Shown here in pieces: positions 31,830 to 42,015 of a stretch of 47,135 nt of DNA. The translations under genes were made by a program, and so were the position numbers. The stretch is from NCBI GenBank assembly GCA_002298905.1, contig DBMA01000008.1, forward strand, positions 5,143 to 52,277, in the 5' to 3' direction. This DNA comes from Mycoplasma sp. UBA710. GTDB taxonomy: Bacteria > Bacillota_I > Bacilli_A > Mycoplasmatales > Metamycoplasmataceae. The notes under the pieces were generated by a model that did not search any database, was not told where the DNA came from, and saw only the letters and a list, made by a program, of their open reading frames with translations. The first letter of the stretch is position 1. Each line of letters begins with the position of its first letter.

Positions 31830-32912
31830 ATGAAAATTTGTTTGTTTGGCGGGTCTTTTAATCCAATTCATAAGGGGCATATAAAAATTGCAAATGAAGC
31901 AATAAAACAATTAAATTTAGATAAACTTATTTTCATTCCTTGCCAAAAAAATCCATTTAAAAAAGATGTTAATTATATTAATGGTGAAAGTCGAAAAAAA
32001 ATGATTGAATTAGTTTTAGAGGATAAAATGACAGTATCAGATTTTGAAATCAAACGTCAAGGAATTAGTTATACTATTGATACTGTTAAATACTTCAAAA
32101 ATAAGTATCCTAATGAAGAATTATATTTATTAATTGGAAGTGACAATTTATCAAAATTATCTAAATGAAAAAATATTGATGAAATTAGTAATTTAATACA
32201 AATAATTATTTTTAAACGAGAGAAACAAATTAATAAAATTAATATTAAAAAATATAATTGCAAGTTAATTAATAATAAATTATTTTATGAATCTTCCACA
32301 AATTTTTTAAAAGGTAGATTCGATATAGTGGAAGACAAAGTTTTACATTATATAGGAAAAAATAAGTTATATTTTGATGATATCTTAAAAAATGTTTTAG
32401 ATACCCCAAGATATTTACATTCAATACATGCAAAAGAGTTTGCAATTAAATTAGCTAAAGCACATAATTATGATGTTAGTAAAGCAGCTTTTGCTGCATA
32501 TGTTCATGATATAGCTAAAAATTTAGCAAATGATCATAAGATGCAAGCAAGAAAAATAATTAAAGAATATTATAAAGATTCAAAAAAAGAAATTTATGAT
32601 TATCAATTACATCAAGAATTAGGATATATTATTTTAAAAAAATTTTCTATTGAAGAGGAAATTGCTCATGCAGTGAAAGTTCACACTTCATTAGATCTTG
32701 AATTAAATACTCTAGATAAAATTGTATATTTATCAGATAAATTATGTCAAGGAAGAAAATATTATGGTATTCAAAAAATTAGGGAACAAGCTTTAAATAA
32801 CATTGATGAAGCATTAAAGTTAGTAATATTAAAAACAAGAGAATTTAATATTAATAAAGGGATAAAATTTACAAAAGAACAAGAAGATATTTATGATAAA
32901 TGATCAAAATAA
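31830..32912 (+). CDS. nadD: Nicotinate-nucleotide adenylyltransferase fused to YqeK-like HD hydrolase
   Basis: One frame of 360 residues joins two enzymes. Residues 1 to about 165 are NadD, making deamido-NAD from nicotinate mononucleotide and ATP. It has GGSFNPIHKGH (nucleotide-binding GGxF and HxGH) and SYTIDTVKYF. Residues about 170-360 are an HD-domain hydrolase of the YqeK type: HSIHAKEFAIKLA with the first His, then AAYVHDIAKNL carrying the HD pair, then VKVHTS. YqeK hydrolyses diadenosine tetraphosphate in Bacillus. The two genes are neighbours in many Firmicutes, and the fusion is known in mollicutes. No stop or start separates them, since TGA at 32166 and 32901 reads as Trp. The end overlaps mtnN by 20 bases. 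Confidence 0.93.
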
Positions 32913-33552
32913 AAAAAAGATAGGATTAATAATTGCAGATCCAAATGAAATTCATAATTTAAATGAGTTTATATATATCAAAACATTTGAACATAAAAAT
33001 TTTAAAGTTGATTTATATGAATGTAATAATAATTATATTTATGTTATTAATTCATTAATTGGTATAGTTAATGCATCTATGGTTTGTCAATATTTAATTG
33101 ATAATTATTTAGTTCATGAAATATGAAATTATGGAGCTGTAGGAGCAACAAAAAATTTAAATATTAATAATGTAATTATTCCATATAAATTTTTTTATTT
33201 TGATGTAAAAACTCCATGATACCCATTAGGACAAGTTCCTAATGAGAAAGAATATTATATAAATAGTTTTGAGCAACATGATAATATTAATATTGCTTCA
33301 GGACACTCTTTTATTGATGATATTGAAGAAGTAAAAGATTTAAAAAATAAATTAAATGTTGATTTATTTGATATGGAATCATGTGCTATTGCTCAAGTTT
33401 GCTTTAAAAATAATATTCCTTTTTATTGTGTTAAAGGCGTGAGTGATATTATTGGTGAAAACAAATTAAATAAAAAAGATATAAATTTAAGAATATCACA
33501 AGCATCTAAAAAAGCTTTAGATAAATTAATAAAATTATTGTTAATTAAATAA
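32893..33552 (+). CDS. mtnN: 5'-methylthioadenosine/S-adenosylhomocysteine nucleosidase
   Basis: Cleaves methylthioadenosine and S-adenosylhomocysteine, removing by-products of methylation such as that by RsmE and the restriction-modification methylase. The 219-residue frame has the IGIVNAS and WNYGAVGA segments (usually NxGxAG), DMESCAIAQVC containing the substrate-binding Met-Glu, and VKGVSDIIGE with the catalytic Asp. ATG lies inside the end of nadD in another frame, which suggests translational coupling. The rnpB -10 box begins one base after its stop. Confidence 0.9.
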
Positions 33553-33558
33553 TATAAT
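33553..33558 (+). promoter_or_regulatory. -10 box of rnpB
   Basis: TATAAT directly after the mtnN stop. Its spacing places the start at about 33565, the first base of helix P1 of RNase P RNA. Confidence 0.55.
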
Positions 33559-33563
33559 ATTTA

Positions 33564-33856
33564 TGCATTGGTCAATTGCTATATTATAAATATAGAGGAA
33601 AGTCCGCGCTAGCACAAACTGAGATGTTTGTAGTGATTGTGTTGAATCTAATAAATTCAAGCTTAGACGACTAGTGCCACAGAGACGAGACTATTAATTT
33701 AGAGTGAAACGCGGTAAACTCCACAAGCTAGAAACCTAAATTTTGGTAAGGGAATTAATTCAAGGGAAATGAACTAAGAATTAAAAATTTATGAAAATAA
33801 ATTTAGATAAATAATTGACACTCTAACGAGTACAGAACGCGGCTTATAGATGCAAA
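33564..33856 (+). ncRNA. rnpB: RNase P RNA (type B, short)
   Basis: Catalytic RNA that trims the 5' ends of tRNA precursors. Universal elements in order: GAGGAAAGTCCGCGCT (conserved region I), AGTGCCACAGAGACGAGAC, GTGAAACGCGGTAAACTCC (the GGTAAAC tRNA 3'-end region of type B RNAs), and ACAGAACGCGGCTTATAG (conserved region V). The ends pair as P1 (TGCAT 33564-33568 with ATGCA 33850-33854). At about 290 bases it is short. Compared with the Bacillus type B RNA, the P12 stem between the CACAGAGACG and GTGAAACGCGG elements is reduced to a few bases. Ends are estimated to within a few bases. Confidence 0.95.
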
Positions 33857-33876
33857 CACACTTTTGTGTGTTTTTT
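33854..33876 (+). terminator. Terminator of rnpB
   Basis: Stem AAACACAC (33854-33861), TTTT loop, GTGTGTTT (33866-33873), then a T-run to 33876. Confidence 0.85.
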
Positions 33877-34011
33877 ATTTTCTAATATTAATTAGATTGA
33901 TTTACAATTTATTTTTATAAAGATCTTTATATTTTTTAATATATAAATTAATATTTTTTTATTTATAAGCACACATTTGAACAAAATATATAAAGGAAAG
34001 ATAAAAAATAG

Positions 34012-34563
34012 TTAATTAATTTTATTAATTCTTTCTCTTATGATATTAATTAGCTTTTCATTATTAATTGATGATTTAAATAACTCAAAATTTTGAAAAT
34101 AATCATTTTTTAAAGATTTAGTTATTTCCTTTTGCTTTGCTTTGTCTACTTTAGTTAAAATAAATATTAAATTATGGCCTAAATTTATTAAGTAATCTAT
34201 TATTTCTTTATCTTTTGTTGTAACTCCATGTCTTGAATCTATAAGACAAAACACATATGATGGTTTATTTATTTTAAAATATTCATCAATCATATTAAAC
34301 ATTTTTTCTTGGATAGAAAATGAAATATTTGCATACCCATAACCAGGTAAATCTACAATTATTAAACCATTTTCATTTTGAAAATAATTTATTAATTGTG
34401 TTCTTCCAGGCATTTTAGAAACTTTTGCCAATTTACTATTTTTAGCTAATGCATTGATTAGAGAAGATTTTCCGACATTAGATCTTCCAATAAAACATAT
34501 TTCTTTATTATCATGAATCAATCAATTACTTTTATTTGAAGATGATTTGATAAATTTTCACAT
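34012..34563 (-). CDS. ysxC: Ribosome biogenesis GTPase YsxC (EngB)
   Basis: Small essential GTPase that helps assemble the large ribosomal subunit. The ATG at 34563 adds a short lead (MWKFIKSS) to the recognisable core, giving 183 residues. G motifs: GRSNVGKSSLINAL (G1), PGRTQLINYF with the conserved Thr (G2), DLPGYGYA (G3), TKVDKAKQ (G4), and a C-terminal SS pair near G5 (FKSSINNE). Its start lies three bases from the stop of the upstream DUF2188-like gene, so it is the last gene of a three-gene operon. Confidence 0.95.
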
Positions 34564-34565
34564 AC

Positions 34566-35108
34566 TTATTTATTTTTAGAATCTATAATGATAGTTTCTT
34601 CTATTTTTCCATTTTTATCTTTTACAATACATTTAATAGAATCATTTACCATAGCTTTATTTTTTACAAATTCAATTGTTTCTTCTTTTGTTTTACATGT
34701 TTTCAATGCTCTAGAACCATTTTCTTTTTTTACTTGTCAAGTAATATTTTTATTTTTGTCATTTTTTTCATAAATAAAATAAATTAATTTATTTTTTTTG
34801 TTTTTAGGACTTCTATTTATTTTTGTTGTTGAAGTAAAAGTTCTTAATTTTTTTTCAGTATTTTTATTCACATTTTCTTCAATATTATCATTTGTAACAT
34901 CTTCTTCTATTTTGTCTAATAGATTTAATTCTTCACTATTGCTATTAGTTGAATTGTAAGCAATTAAATCTTTATCTAAATCTGTTTGTAAAGTCAATGT
35001 TTCATTTTGATTGTATATATCATATGAATTTCTAGGTCTTTTGATTTCTTTAGTTTTAGTTTTATCTTTTTTCATTTTTTTAAATATATTTTTTCAAGAA
35101 AATTTCAT
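34566..35108 (-). CDS. DUF2188-like small protein
   Basis: A 180-residue protein with a charged, low-complexity N-terminal two thirds (Lys/Asn/Asp/Glu-rich, with RPRNSYDIYNQ). The C-terminal domain of about 55 residues, WQVKKENGSRALKTCKTKEE then KDKNGKIEE, matches the W-x-V-K, R-A, TK-x-EA and DGKI pattern of DUF2188. The ATG at 35108 is preferred over 35075 because an AAAGGGGG Shine-Dalgarno stands just upstream. TGA encodes the first Trp of the domain. Function unknown. Operon position between an FAD protein and ysxC gives no clear hint. Confidence 0.65.
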
Positions 35109-35140
35109 TAGGCCCCCTTTGATAAAAATAAAATAAATAT

Positions 35141-36568
35141 TTATTTTTTATTTAATTTTTTAATTTTATTACTAAAACCAACAAATTCTAGTTCATATTC
35201 TATTGCCGCATCTCTAATAAATTCTGATTTAGAATAAAAAGGAAATCCTAGATTAGCTAATTTATGAAATTTAATTTTGTTTACAGCAGCTAAAATAAAA
35301 ATAGATAATAACTCTTTAATTTTATGTCCATATAAAAATACTCCAAGTATTTCGTGTTTTTCATTAGTAAAAACTTTTAATCTAGATTTATGAGCAAAAA
35401 GTTTTGAATTTAATTCATAGTTAAAATCATAAATAAATTCATTAAATTTAATGTTATAAAAATCTAAATCTTGTTTGTTCATTCCATAAAAACAAATTTG
35501 TGGATTAATATCTATTGTAAATCCAGTATTGTATAAAGAAAATTTAGAACTTACTTTTGATGTTAAAATTCTTGACAAGGTAACTGCTTGAGAATTTGCA
35601 TATGATGACATAAATTTAATTCCATTAGCATCTCCTATTGCATAATAAGTAGGGTTATTTTTAACTTTGAAAGAATTATCAATAATTATTGATCCTTTAG
35701 AATTTAGTTCTAACTCATATCTTGTATTTAGATTTCTAGTTTCACTTTTTTGATTATTAGTTACAATAATTTTTTCCACTTCAATATATCTTTCTTGATT
35801 TTGTGAAATAAAATTTATTCTTGTTATTGAATCAGAAATTTTAATATGATTTATTATTTTAGATTCTAAACATCATGAAATTTTTTCATTTGAAAAATCA
35901 TTTTTTAAAACATATTCTAAGTCATCATCAAAATTATTAAAAGGATTAACATTTTCGTCAAAAATGTAAACATTAGTCCCCAGTAAAGAAAAAGCATAAG
36001 CCAACTCTAAAGCTTGTACATTTGTCCCATAAATAGCAACAGAAGAATAAAATTTATTAATCTTACTTATTTCATTTAAATTTAAATACATATCTCTATG
36101 TAATTGTGGATACATATTTTCATCAGGATTCGTAAAGTAAGAACCAGTTGCAAAAACTAATTTTTTAAATCCATATTCTTCACCATTTAATAATAGAGAA
36201 TATTCATCTATTTTTTCTACTTTACCTTTTTTAAAATGAAAAAAAGAATTAGATTTTAATGGAGTTAATAATTCCAAATTTTGCTCTTTGTTAATAAAAC
36301 TAATTCTTTCTGATAATGAAGATAAAATCTTTTTGGGATCTTCATTTCTACTAATCATTCTTTTAATTATTTTTGTAAAATTTTTTAAATCTAAAGATGT
36401 TTTTATACCTAAATCATCTTTATCTATTATTAAAGTTTTTAATTCCTTTTTAATTAAATGACAAGCTAAAATTATTCCTGTTTGGCCACCACCTATTATG
36501 ACAATATCAAATTTTTCTTTAATATTATTTTTATTCAATTTTTTAAATTTATTTTTTTTAAAATTCAT
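35141..36568 (-). CDS. FAD-dependent pyridine nucleotide-disulfide oxidoreductase-like protein without redox motifs
   Basis: A 475-residue flavoprotein fold related to dihydrolipoamide dehydrogenase and mercuric reductase. FAD binding is seen in IVIIGGGQTG near residue 25 and in YAIGDANG. An NAD-binding Rossmann segment is present (VAIYGTNVQALELAYAF), although its glycine motif is weak (GTNVQ). Where active members have the CxxxxC disulfide (after the glycine-rich FAD motif) there is KDDLGIKTSLDLKNF with no Cys. The C-terminal dimer domain (LYGHKIKELLSIFILAA) has PFYSKSE in place of the catalytic HPTxSE. So the fold appears kept but thiol chemistry lost. It could be an NADH oxidase-like or structural flavoprotein. 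A Shine-Dalgarno AGGAAA precedes ATG. Confidence 0.75.
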
Positions 36569-36619
36569 TTAATATTTCCTGTTTTAATTTAATTTTTATA
36601 AAAAAATTATAACAAAAGA

Positions 36620-36625
36620 TATAAT
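36620..36625 (+). promoter_or_regulatory. -10 box of rsmE, leaderless arrangement
   Basis: TATAAT exactly six bases before the rsmE ATG, with no Shine-Dalgarno. The gap 36569-36631 also carries the minus-strand promoter of the FAD oxidoreductase operon. Confidence 0.5.
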
Positions 36626-36631
36626 AATTTA

Positions 36632-37309
36632 ATGTATCGATTTTTTGTTTTTAATAAGATTGATGATGATAAATTCGAATTAACCACAGACATTTTGAAT
36701 CACATAAAAGTATTAAGATTAAAAAAAGATGAAAAAATATTTTGTATATACAAAGAAGAAGTTTATCTATGTCAAATAGAAAATAATTATGCAATTATAG
36801 AAGAAAAAACTAATATTAATAATGAGTTTGATAATGAAGTTTATTTATTTGCTTCTATTATTAATATAAAAAGATTTGAATGACTAATTCAAAAGTCTAT
36901 TGAATTAGGTGTAACTCATTTTGTTCCCATTATAACCAAGAATGTTAATAAAAAATTTATTGACCAATTTAAAAGTAAAATAAAAAGATTTAATGAAATT
37001 GCTAAAAATGCATCAGAACAATCTTTTCGAAATATTTTAATTTTTATATCTAATCCTGTTACTTTTGAAGAAGCAATAAAAGTAAAAACAAAATATAAGT
37101 ATATAGCCCATGAAAAAATTAATTCATTAAATGATCAAAATCTTTTATTCAAATCAAATATATCTTTTTTTGTTGGTCCTGAAGGAGGTTTTGTTGAAGA
37201 AGAAATAGAAAAAGCAATCGACAACAATATCATTCCTATATCTCTTGGTAAAAGAATTTTAAGATCTGAAACAGCATCAATATATTTGTTATCAAGAATT
37301 GCAAAATAA
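36632..37309 (+). CDS. rsmE: 16S rRNA m3U1498 methyltransferase RsmE
   Basis: SPOUT-fold enzyme that methylates U1498 of 16S rRNA with S-adenosylmethionine. It has 225 residues with TGA=Trp at 36881. It starts with the usual MYRFFV and HIKVLRLKKDE segments. The conserved core is LIQKSIELGV, ASEQSFR, the SAM-binding FVGPEGGF, and LGKRILRSETA near the C-terminus. Its stop lies two bases from the stop of the convergent coiled-coil gene. Confidence 0.95.
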
Positions 37310-37311
37310 AT

Positions 37312-39171
37312 TTATTTTGAATTGTTTTCTAAATAATAATTATCTTTGTCTTTATTAAATTTAACATCAATATCATTTAAATCTATATTACAGATATAAT
37401 AAACATTACCCTTATAATCTAAAGAATATGGTTTCAATTTTCTTCATAAATTATTTTCATGGAATTTTAATGTTGAATTATATTCACTATCTAAAATTAA
37501 AGAATTTTTAGGTATTCTCATTGGTATAGGATGATTTTTTAATAATTCAAAATTAGATTCAGCTTGAACAAATTTTAAACGTTTTTGATGGTTATATAAA
37601 AACATTGAAAAAGAAATTTGAGAATTTTTTTCTGAAATTCTTCAGTAATTTTCAATAAATTTTAATAATCCTTGTTTTAAAGATAAAGACATCATTAAAA
37701 CTTCTATTTCTTTTTTTGTAGATGAAGTTTTGAAAAACACTCTTGCATAACAACTTATATCAGAAAAGTTATTTCTATATAAATTCTCATTAGAATAAAT
37801 AAATAAATTTTTAAAAATTGATAAATCTTTTAATGAATTTTTTAAAAAATCTTCAAATTTATCAATATACATTAAAGGGAAATTTTCTAAATTTATTAAT
37901 AGTGAAGAATATATTTCATAGTTACCATTAAATAGATTATTATTTTGTGGTTTCATAACAGAAGCAATATTTGTAATTTTTTTAATTGAATAATCAAAAT
38001 TAATTCCATTTAAAGGAGAAGAAACAATTTCTCATTTATTATTTTCGTTTATAATGTTATATTCAACGTTATTAATAACAAATTTTTTTCTTCCTGCTCT
38101 CTCTGCAATTGTTAAAGATGAAGCAACAAATACATTTATTGAATTTTTGTCAAAATAATCAACATTTCATCCACCTTCAATATTTGATCCAAATTTATCT
38201 TTAAATATAATTCTATTTGCAAAGTCAGTTGCAAAAGTTTTGTTTCCAAATTCGATTTCTCATTGTTTAATTGCAATATTATATAAATCAACATTTGTAT
38301 TTAAAGTTTTTGTATTAAAATCATTAGAAAAATTTAGACTATTTAATTTCATTTGATTAATTTTTTCATCCATTTTTAATCTTTCTATTTGAAGTGTTTG
38401 TTCATTTAATTTACTAGTTAATTTTTGGATAATATTTTTTGCAGAATCATCACTTAATAAATTTTCTTGAAAAATTAATGTAGAATCTAGAATCTTGTCA
38501 TTTTTCAAATTATTATTATCTAAATAATTTGATATACCAATGTTATTTTCTTTTTTATGATTATCAATATTTTTAAGTAAAGAAAGTTCTTTTGTTTTTT
38601 GAATTTCACTTTTCAATTTTTTCAATTTTTCATTATTTTTCTCAATTGCAAGCTTTTGTTCATTTTCTTTTAATTGATTTAATTGAATTTCTAATGTTTT
38701 AATTTCATTCTCTTGTCTTTGAATTAAATCATTGTTTAAGTTTTGAAAATGAAATTCGCTATCTTTAGAATCTAAACTATTATCATTTTCTAATAAAATA
38801 GTTTTATTTTTGTCATCATTATTTTCAAATTGTTCTAAGTTAGTTGATTTATATTCAATTAAATTTATATCTCATTCACCTGAATCATTTTTACTAACAG
38901 AAAAAATTTTATTGTTAACTATAAACTCTTCGTTTTCTTTTTCTGTTATATTTTTAGGAAATTCTTTTTTAGAATCTAAATGAACAATTAAATATTCATC
39001 ATTACCAAAATTAATTAAAGATCAACCATAAGGAGAATTATAATTTTCATACTCATCTCTACTTATAACTCTTCCTGAGAAGTCCTTTCCTATATTATTG
39101 TTTTCACCTATTTGAGTGTTTCAAATTTGATTTTTTATTTCTTGTAAGTTTGATTCTATATTATTTATCAT
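37312..39171 (-). CDS. Coiled-coil protein with two copies of an uncharacterised domain
   Basis: A 619-residue protein not recognised as any named family. Residues 17-102 and 304-382 are related domains. Each starts with W, has FSGRVI or FANRII, then GW, then FxVNN/FVINN with a strand, and ends in EWDI/KWEI. Between them (about 135-300) is a Lys/Glu/Asn/Gln-rich coiled coil (ENEIKTLEIQLNQLKENEQK). A third globular part (390-619) contains YARVFF and KLKPYSLDYKGNVYYICNID. No signal peptide or membrane segment, so it is probably cytosolic; a cytoskeletal or chromosome-associated role is conceivable but not shown. TGA=Trp codons fall at the conserved Trp of both domains, supporting the frame. Confidence 0.75.
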
Positions 39172-39267
39172 AGCAAATAATAAATTATATCACAATATTT
39201 ATATATTGTTCATATATTAACAATACTTTTAAAACCAAAAGATAAAATATTTATTACTTAATTTCAT

Positions 39268-39918
39268 TTATAATAATCTTTTTATTGTTTCTTTATTTAA
39301 ATTATTTATTAAATATGAACCTACAACATTAAGTAAAGATCCATATTTAAATAATTTTTTAGAATTTAAATCATTTATTCCACCATCTATTTGAATAATT
39401 GTTGGAAGTTTTTCTTCATCGATAAAATCTTTTATTTCTTTTAATTTGCTGTAGGTTTTGTCAATGAATTTCTGACCTCCAAATCCAGGTTCTACTGACA
39501 TTATTAGCACAAGATCAAATAAATATAAAATTGGTTGAATTTTTTGGAAATTTGTTGTAGGTTTAATTGCTATTCCTATTCAATTTGTATGTGAAAATTC
39601 ATTAACAAATTTAATAATATCTTCTTCGCTTTGAAAAGATTCGTAATGAATAGTTAAACATGTAACATAATCTTTTAGTTCATAAGCATATTTAAATGGA
39701 TCATTAACCATTAAATGAACATCAGATAAGTGTTTTTTACATTCTTTTTTAAATAATTTAATTTCATCAATAGTAATAGCTTCATTTGGAACAAATTTAT
39801 TATCCATAACATCATAATGAAATCATTGGATACCCATATCCATTAATTTATTAATAACTTCTATTCTTTCATTTTTTGGAACATTTAAAATAGAAGGTGT
39901 TATTTGTTTTTTGAACAT
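39268..39918 (-). CDS. rpe: Ribulose-phosphate 3-epimerase
   Basis: TIM-barrel enzyme converting ribulose-5-phosphate to xylulose-5-phosphate, the substrate of transketolase, which is also in this window. The 216-residue frame (TGA=Trp) has ITPSILNV, the HYDVMDNKFVPN metal/substrate segment (usually HxDxMDGxFVP), DVHLMV, MSVEPGFGGQKF and IQIDGGIN. The first ATG lies two bases from the stop of rsgA, which it follows in an operon; this rsgA-rpe order is common in Gram-positive bacteria. Confidence 0.95.
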
Positions 39919-39920
39919 AA

Positions 39921-40766
39921 TTATTTTTTACTCTCCAATATCTCTAATAGCATTTTAATATAATTTTCATATCTTGAATTTAATAAGTTTTTTATTTTTA
40001 ATTGGTTTTTGACTTCGCAATTTTTTTCTTTATAATGTAAACAAGAATTAAATTCACATAGTTTAGACCAATTTTTAAAATCGAAATATGATTTAGATAA
40101 TTCTTCTTTAGTTAAATTTATGGTAAATGAACTAAAACCAGGAGTATCAATAATTTTCATATCATCCTTTTCGAATATTTCAACAACTCTAGTTGTATGT
40201 TTTCCTCTATTTAAAGCTTTGGATATTTCATTGGTTTTGTTTGATAAATTAAATAGATTATTTAATAAAGATGTTTTTCCAGCTCCTGATTGTCCTGTAA
40301 AAACAGTTAATTTATTTTTTAAAATATTTTTTATATTATTTCAATCAGTTAAATTATCATGATTATTTACAATAAAACATTGATATCCTTGAGATTGATA
40401 ATCATAATATGGTTGTTGATTACCTAAATCATTTTTTGTAAAAATAATTACAACAGCAATTGATTGTGATTCAATCATTGCTAGCATTTTATCTAATAAT
40501 AAAGATGAAAATGAAGGATTACTTAATGCTGTCACAATGATTACTTGATCAATATTGGCCACTTTTGGTCTTATTAATTCATTTTTTCTTGGTTTTATTT
40601 TTATTAATAGTTGGTCATTTTTAAATTCAACATAATCGCCTACAAGTGGAACGATATTATTATCTCTTAATATTCCACTTCCCCTTAATCTAAAAATTTT
40701 ATTATCAAAAGATTTTACATCATAAAATCCTGCAATTATTTTAATAACTTGACCATCTTTAATCAT
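39921..40766 (-). CDS. rsgA: Ribosome small subunit GTPase RsgA
   Basis: Circularly permuted GTPase that checks and releases late 30S subunits. It has 281 residues with TGA=Trp. An N-terminal OB fold (GQVIKIIAGFYDVKS, LRGSGILR) precedes the G4-G1-G3 order: TKNDL, then GQSGAGKTS, then DTPGF. A C-terminal zinc site with C-x4-C-H-x6-C follows (CEFNSCLHYKEKNCEV). The minus-strand TATAAT (40783-40778) lies 11 bases before ATG, so the leader is very short. Confidence 0.95.
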
Positions 40767-40839
40767 TGCTTAAATAAATTATAAATAATTTTAATAATTT
40801 TAAATATAATGTATTTTTAATATAAAAGAGAAGAAGTTT

Positions 40840-42015
40840 ATGGAATCAATTAAATCGCAAGATAAAAAAATTATTATTATTGGTGCTGGAATTACAGGGG
40901 CAGTTATTGCAAGAAAATTAGCAGAAGAAGGCTATTCAATAGTTGTTTATGAAAAAAGAGATCATATTGGCGGTAATATGTATGATTATGAAAAAGATGG
41001 TGTTTTAATCCATAAATATGGTCCGCATATTTTTCATACATCTAAAGAGCATGTAAATAAATTTATGAATCAATTTTGAGAATTAAATGGATATAAAAAT
41101 ATTGTAGAAGCTTATGTAAATAATAAGCTAGTCCCTATTCCTTTTAATTTTCAATCAATAGATATTTGTTTTCCAAATGAGTCAGAAAAAATTAAACAAA
41201 AATTAAAATCATTATATCCAGATAAAGATACTATTCCAATCTTAGAATTAAAAAAATCTGATGATCCATTAATTCAAAAAGTGGCTACTTTTGTTTATGA
41301 GAATATTTTTTTAAATTACACAACAAAAATGTGAAATTTAAGACCTGATGAAATAGATGAATCAGTTACAGCAAGATTGCCAATTATTTTATCTAATAGA
41401 AATACTTATTTTAAAGATACTTATGAAGGTTTACCAAAAGATGGTTACACAAATGCATTTAAGAAAATGTTTAATTTACCAAATATCAAATTAGTAACAA
41501 ATTTTAATGCAATAGAAAAAATTACTTTTGAAAAGGATTGTTTAAAATTTAATAATGAAGATTGTTATATTGTTTACACAGGCCCATTAGATAAATTGTT
41601 TGCAGACAAATTTGGTAAATTAGAATATCGTTCTTTATTTTTTCAATTTGATGTTATCAATAAAACAAATTTTCAAAAAACAGCTGTCGTTAATTATCCA
41701 GCAGATCCTAAAATGACAAGAATTACAGAATATAAAAATATGACATTACAAAATATTGATAATATTACAGTTATTTCTAAAGAATTTCCAGGAACTTATA
41801 ATGAAAATGATGATAAATGAAATGAGCCTTATTATCCATTAGCAACAGATAAAGCTAGAGATCAATATGATAAATATAAACAATTTGCAATGCAATTTAA
41901 AAATTTATATATTGGAGGAAGGATGGGTCTTTATCGTTATATTAATATGGATCAAGCAATTGAAGAAGCATTAATATTAGCTGATAAGATTATCAAAGAA
42001 ATTAAACATGATTAA
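40840..42015 (+). CDS. glf: UDP-galactopyranose mutase
   Basis: Flavoenzyme that interconverts UDP-galactopyranose and UDP-galactofuranose. It has 391 residues with TGA=Trp. FAD-binding IIIIGAGITGAVIARKLA near the N-terminus, DHIGGNMYDYEKDGVLIHKY and GPHIFHT are characteristic. FIP-like substrate residues (VPIPFNF), YTGPLDKLF and the C-terminal IGGRMGLYRYINMDQAI are present. -10 candidates TATAAT (40805-40810) and TATAAA (40821-40826) precede a GAGAAG Shine-Dalgarno-like stretch. Its end overlaps the next gene, a glycosyltransferase, by eight bases, indicating joint use for a galactofuranose-containing glycan. Confidence 0.96.

Noticed and set aside
33916..33931. Palindrome TATAAAGATCTTTATA followed by T residues
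   Set aside because: Only weak A-T pairs with a small loop, and rnpB already has a stronger terminator at 33854-33876; no other gene ends here.
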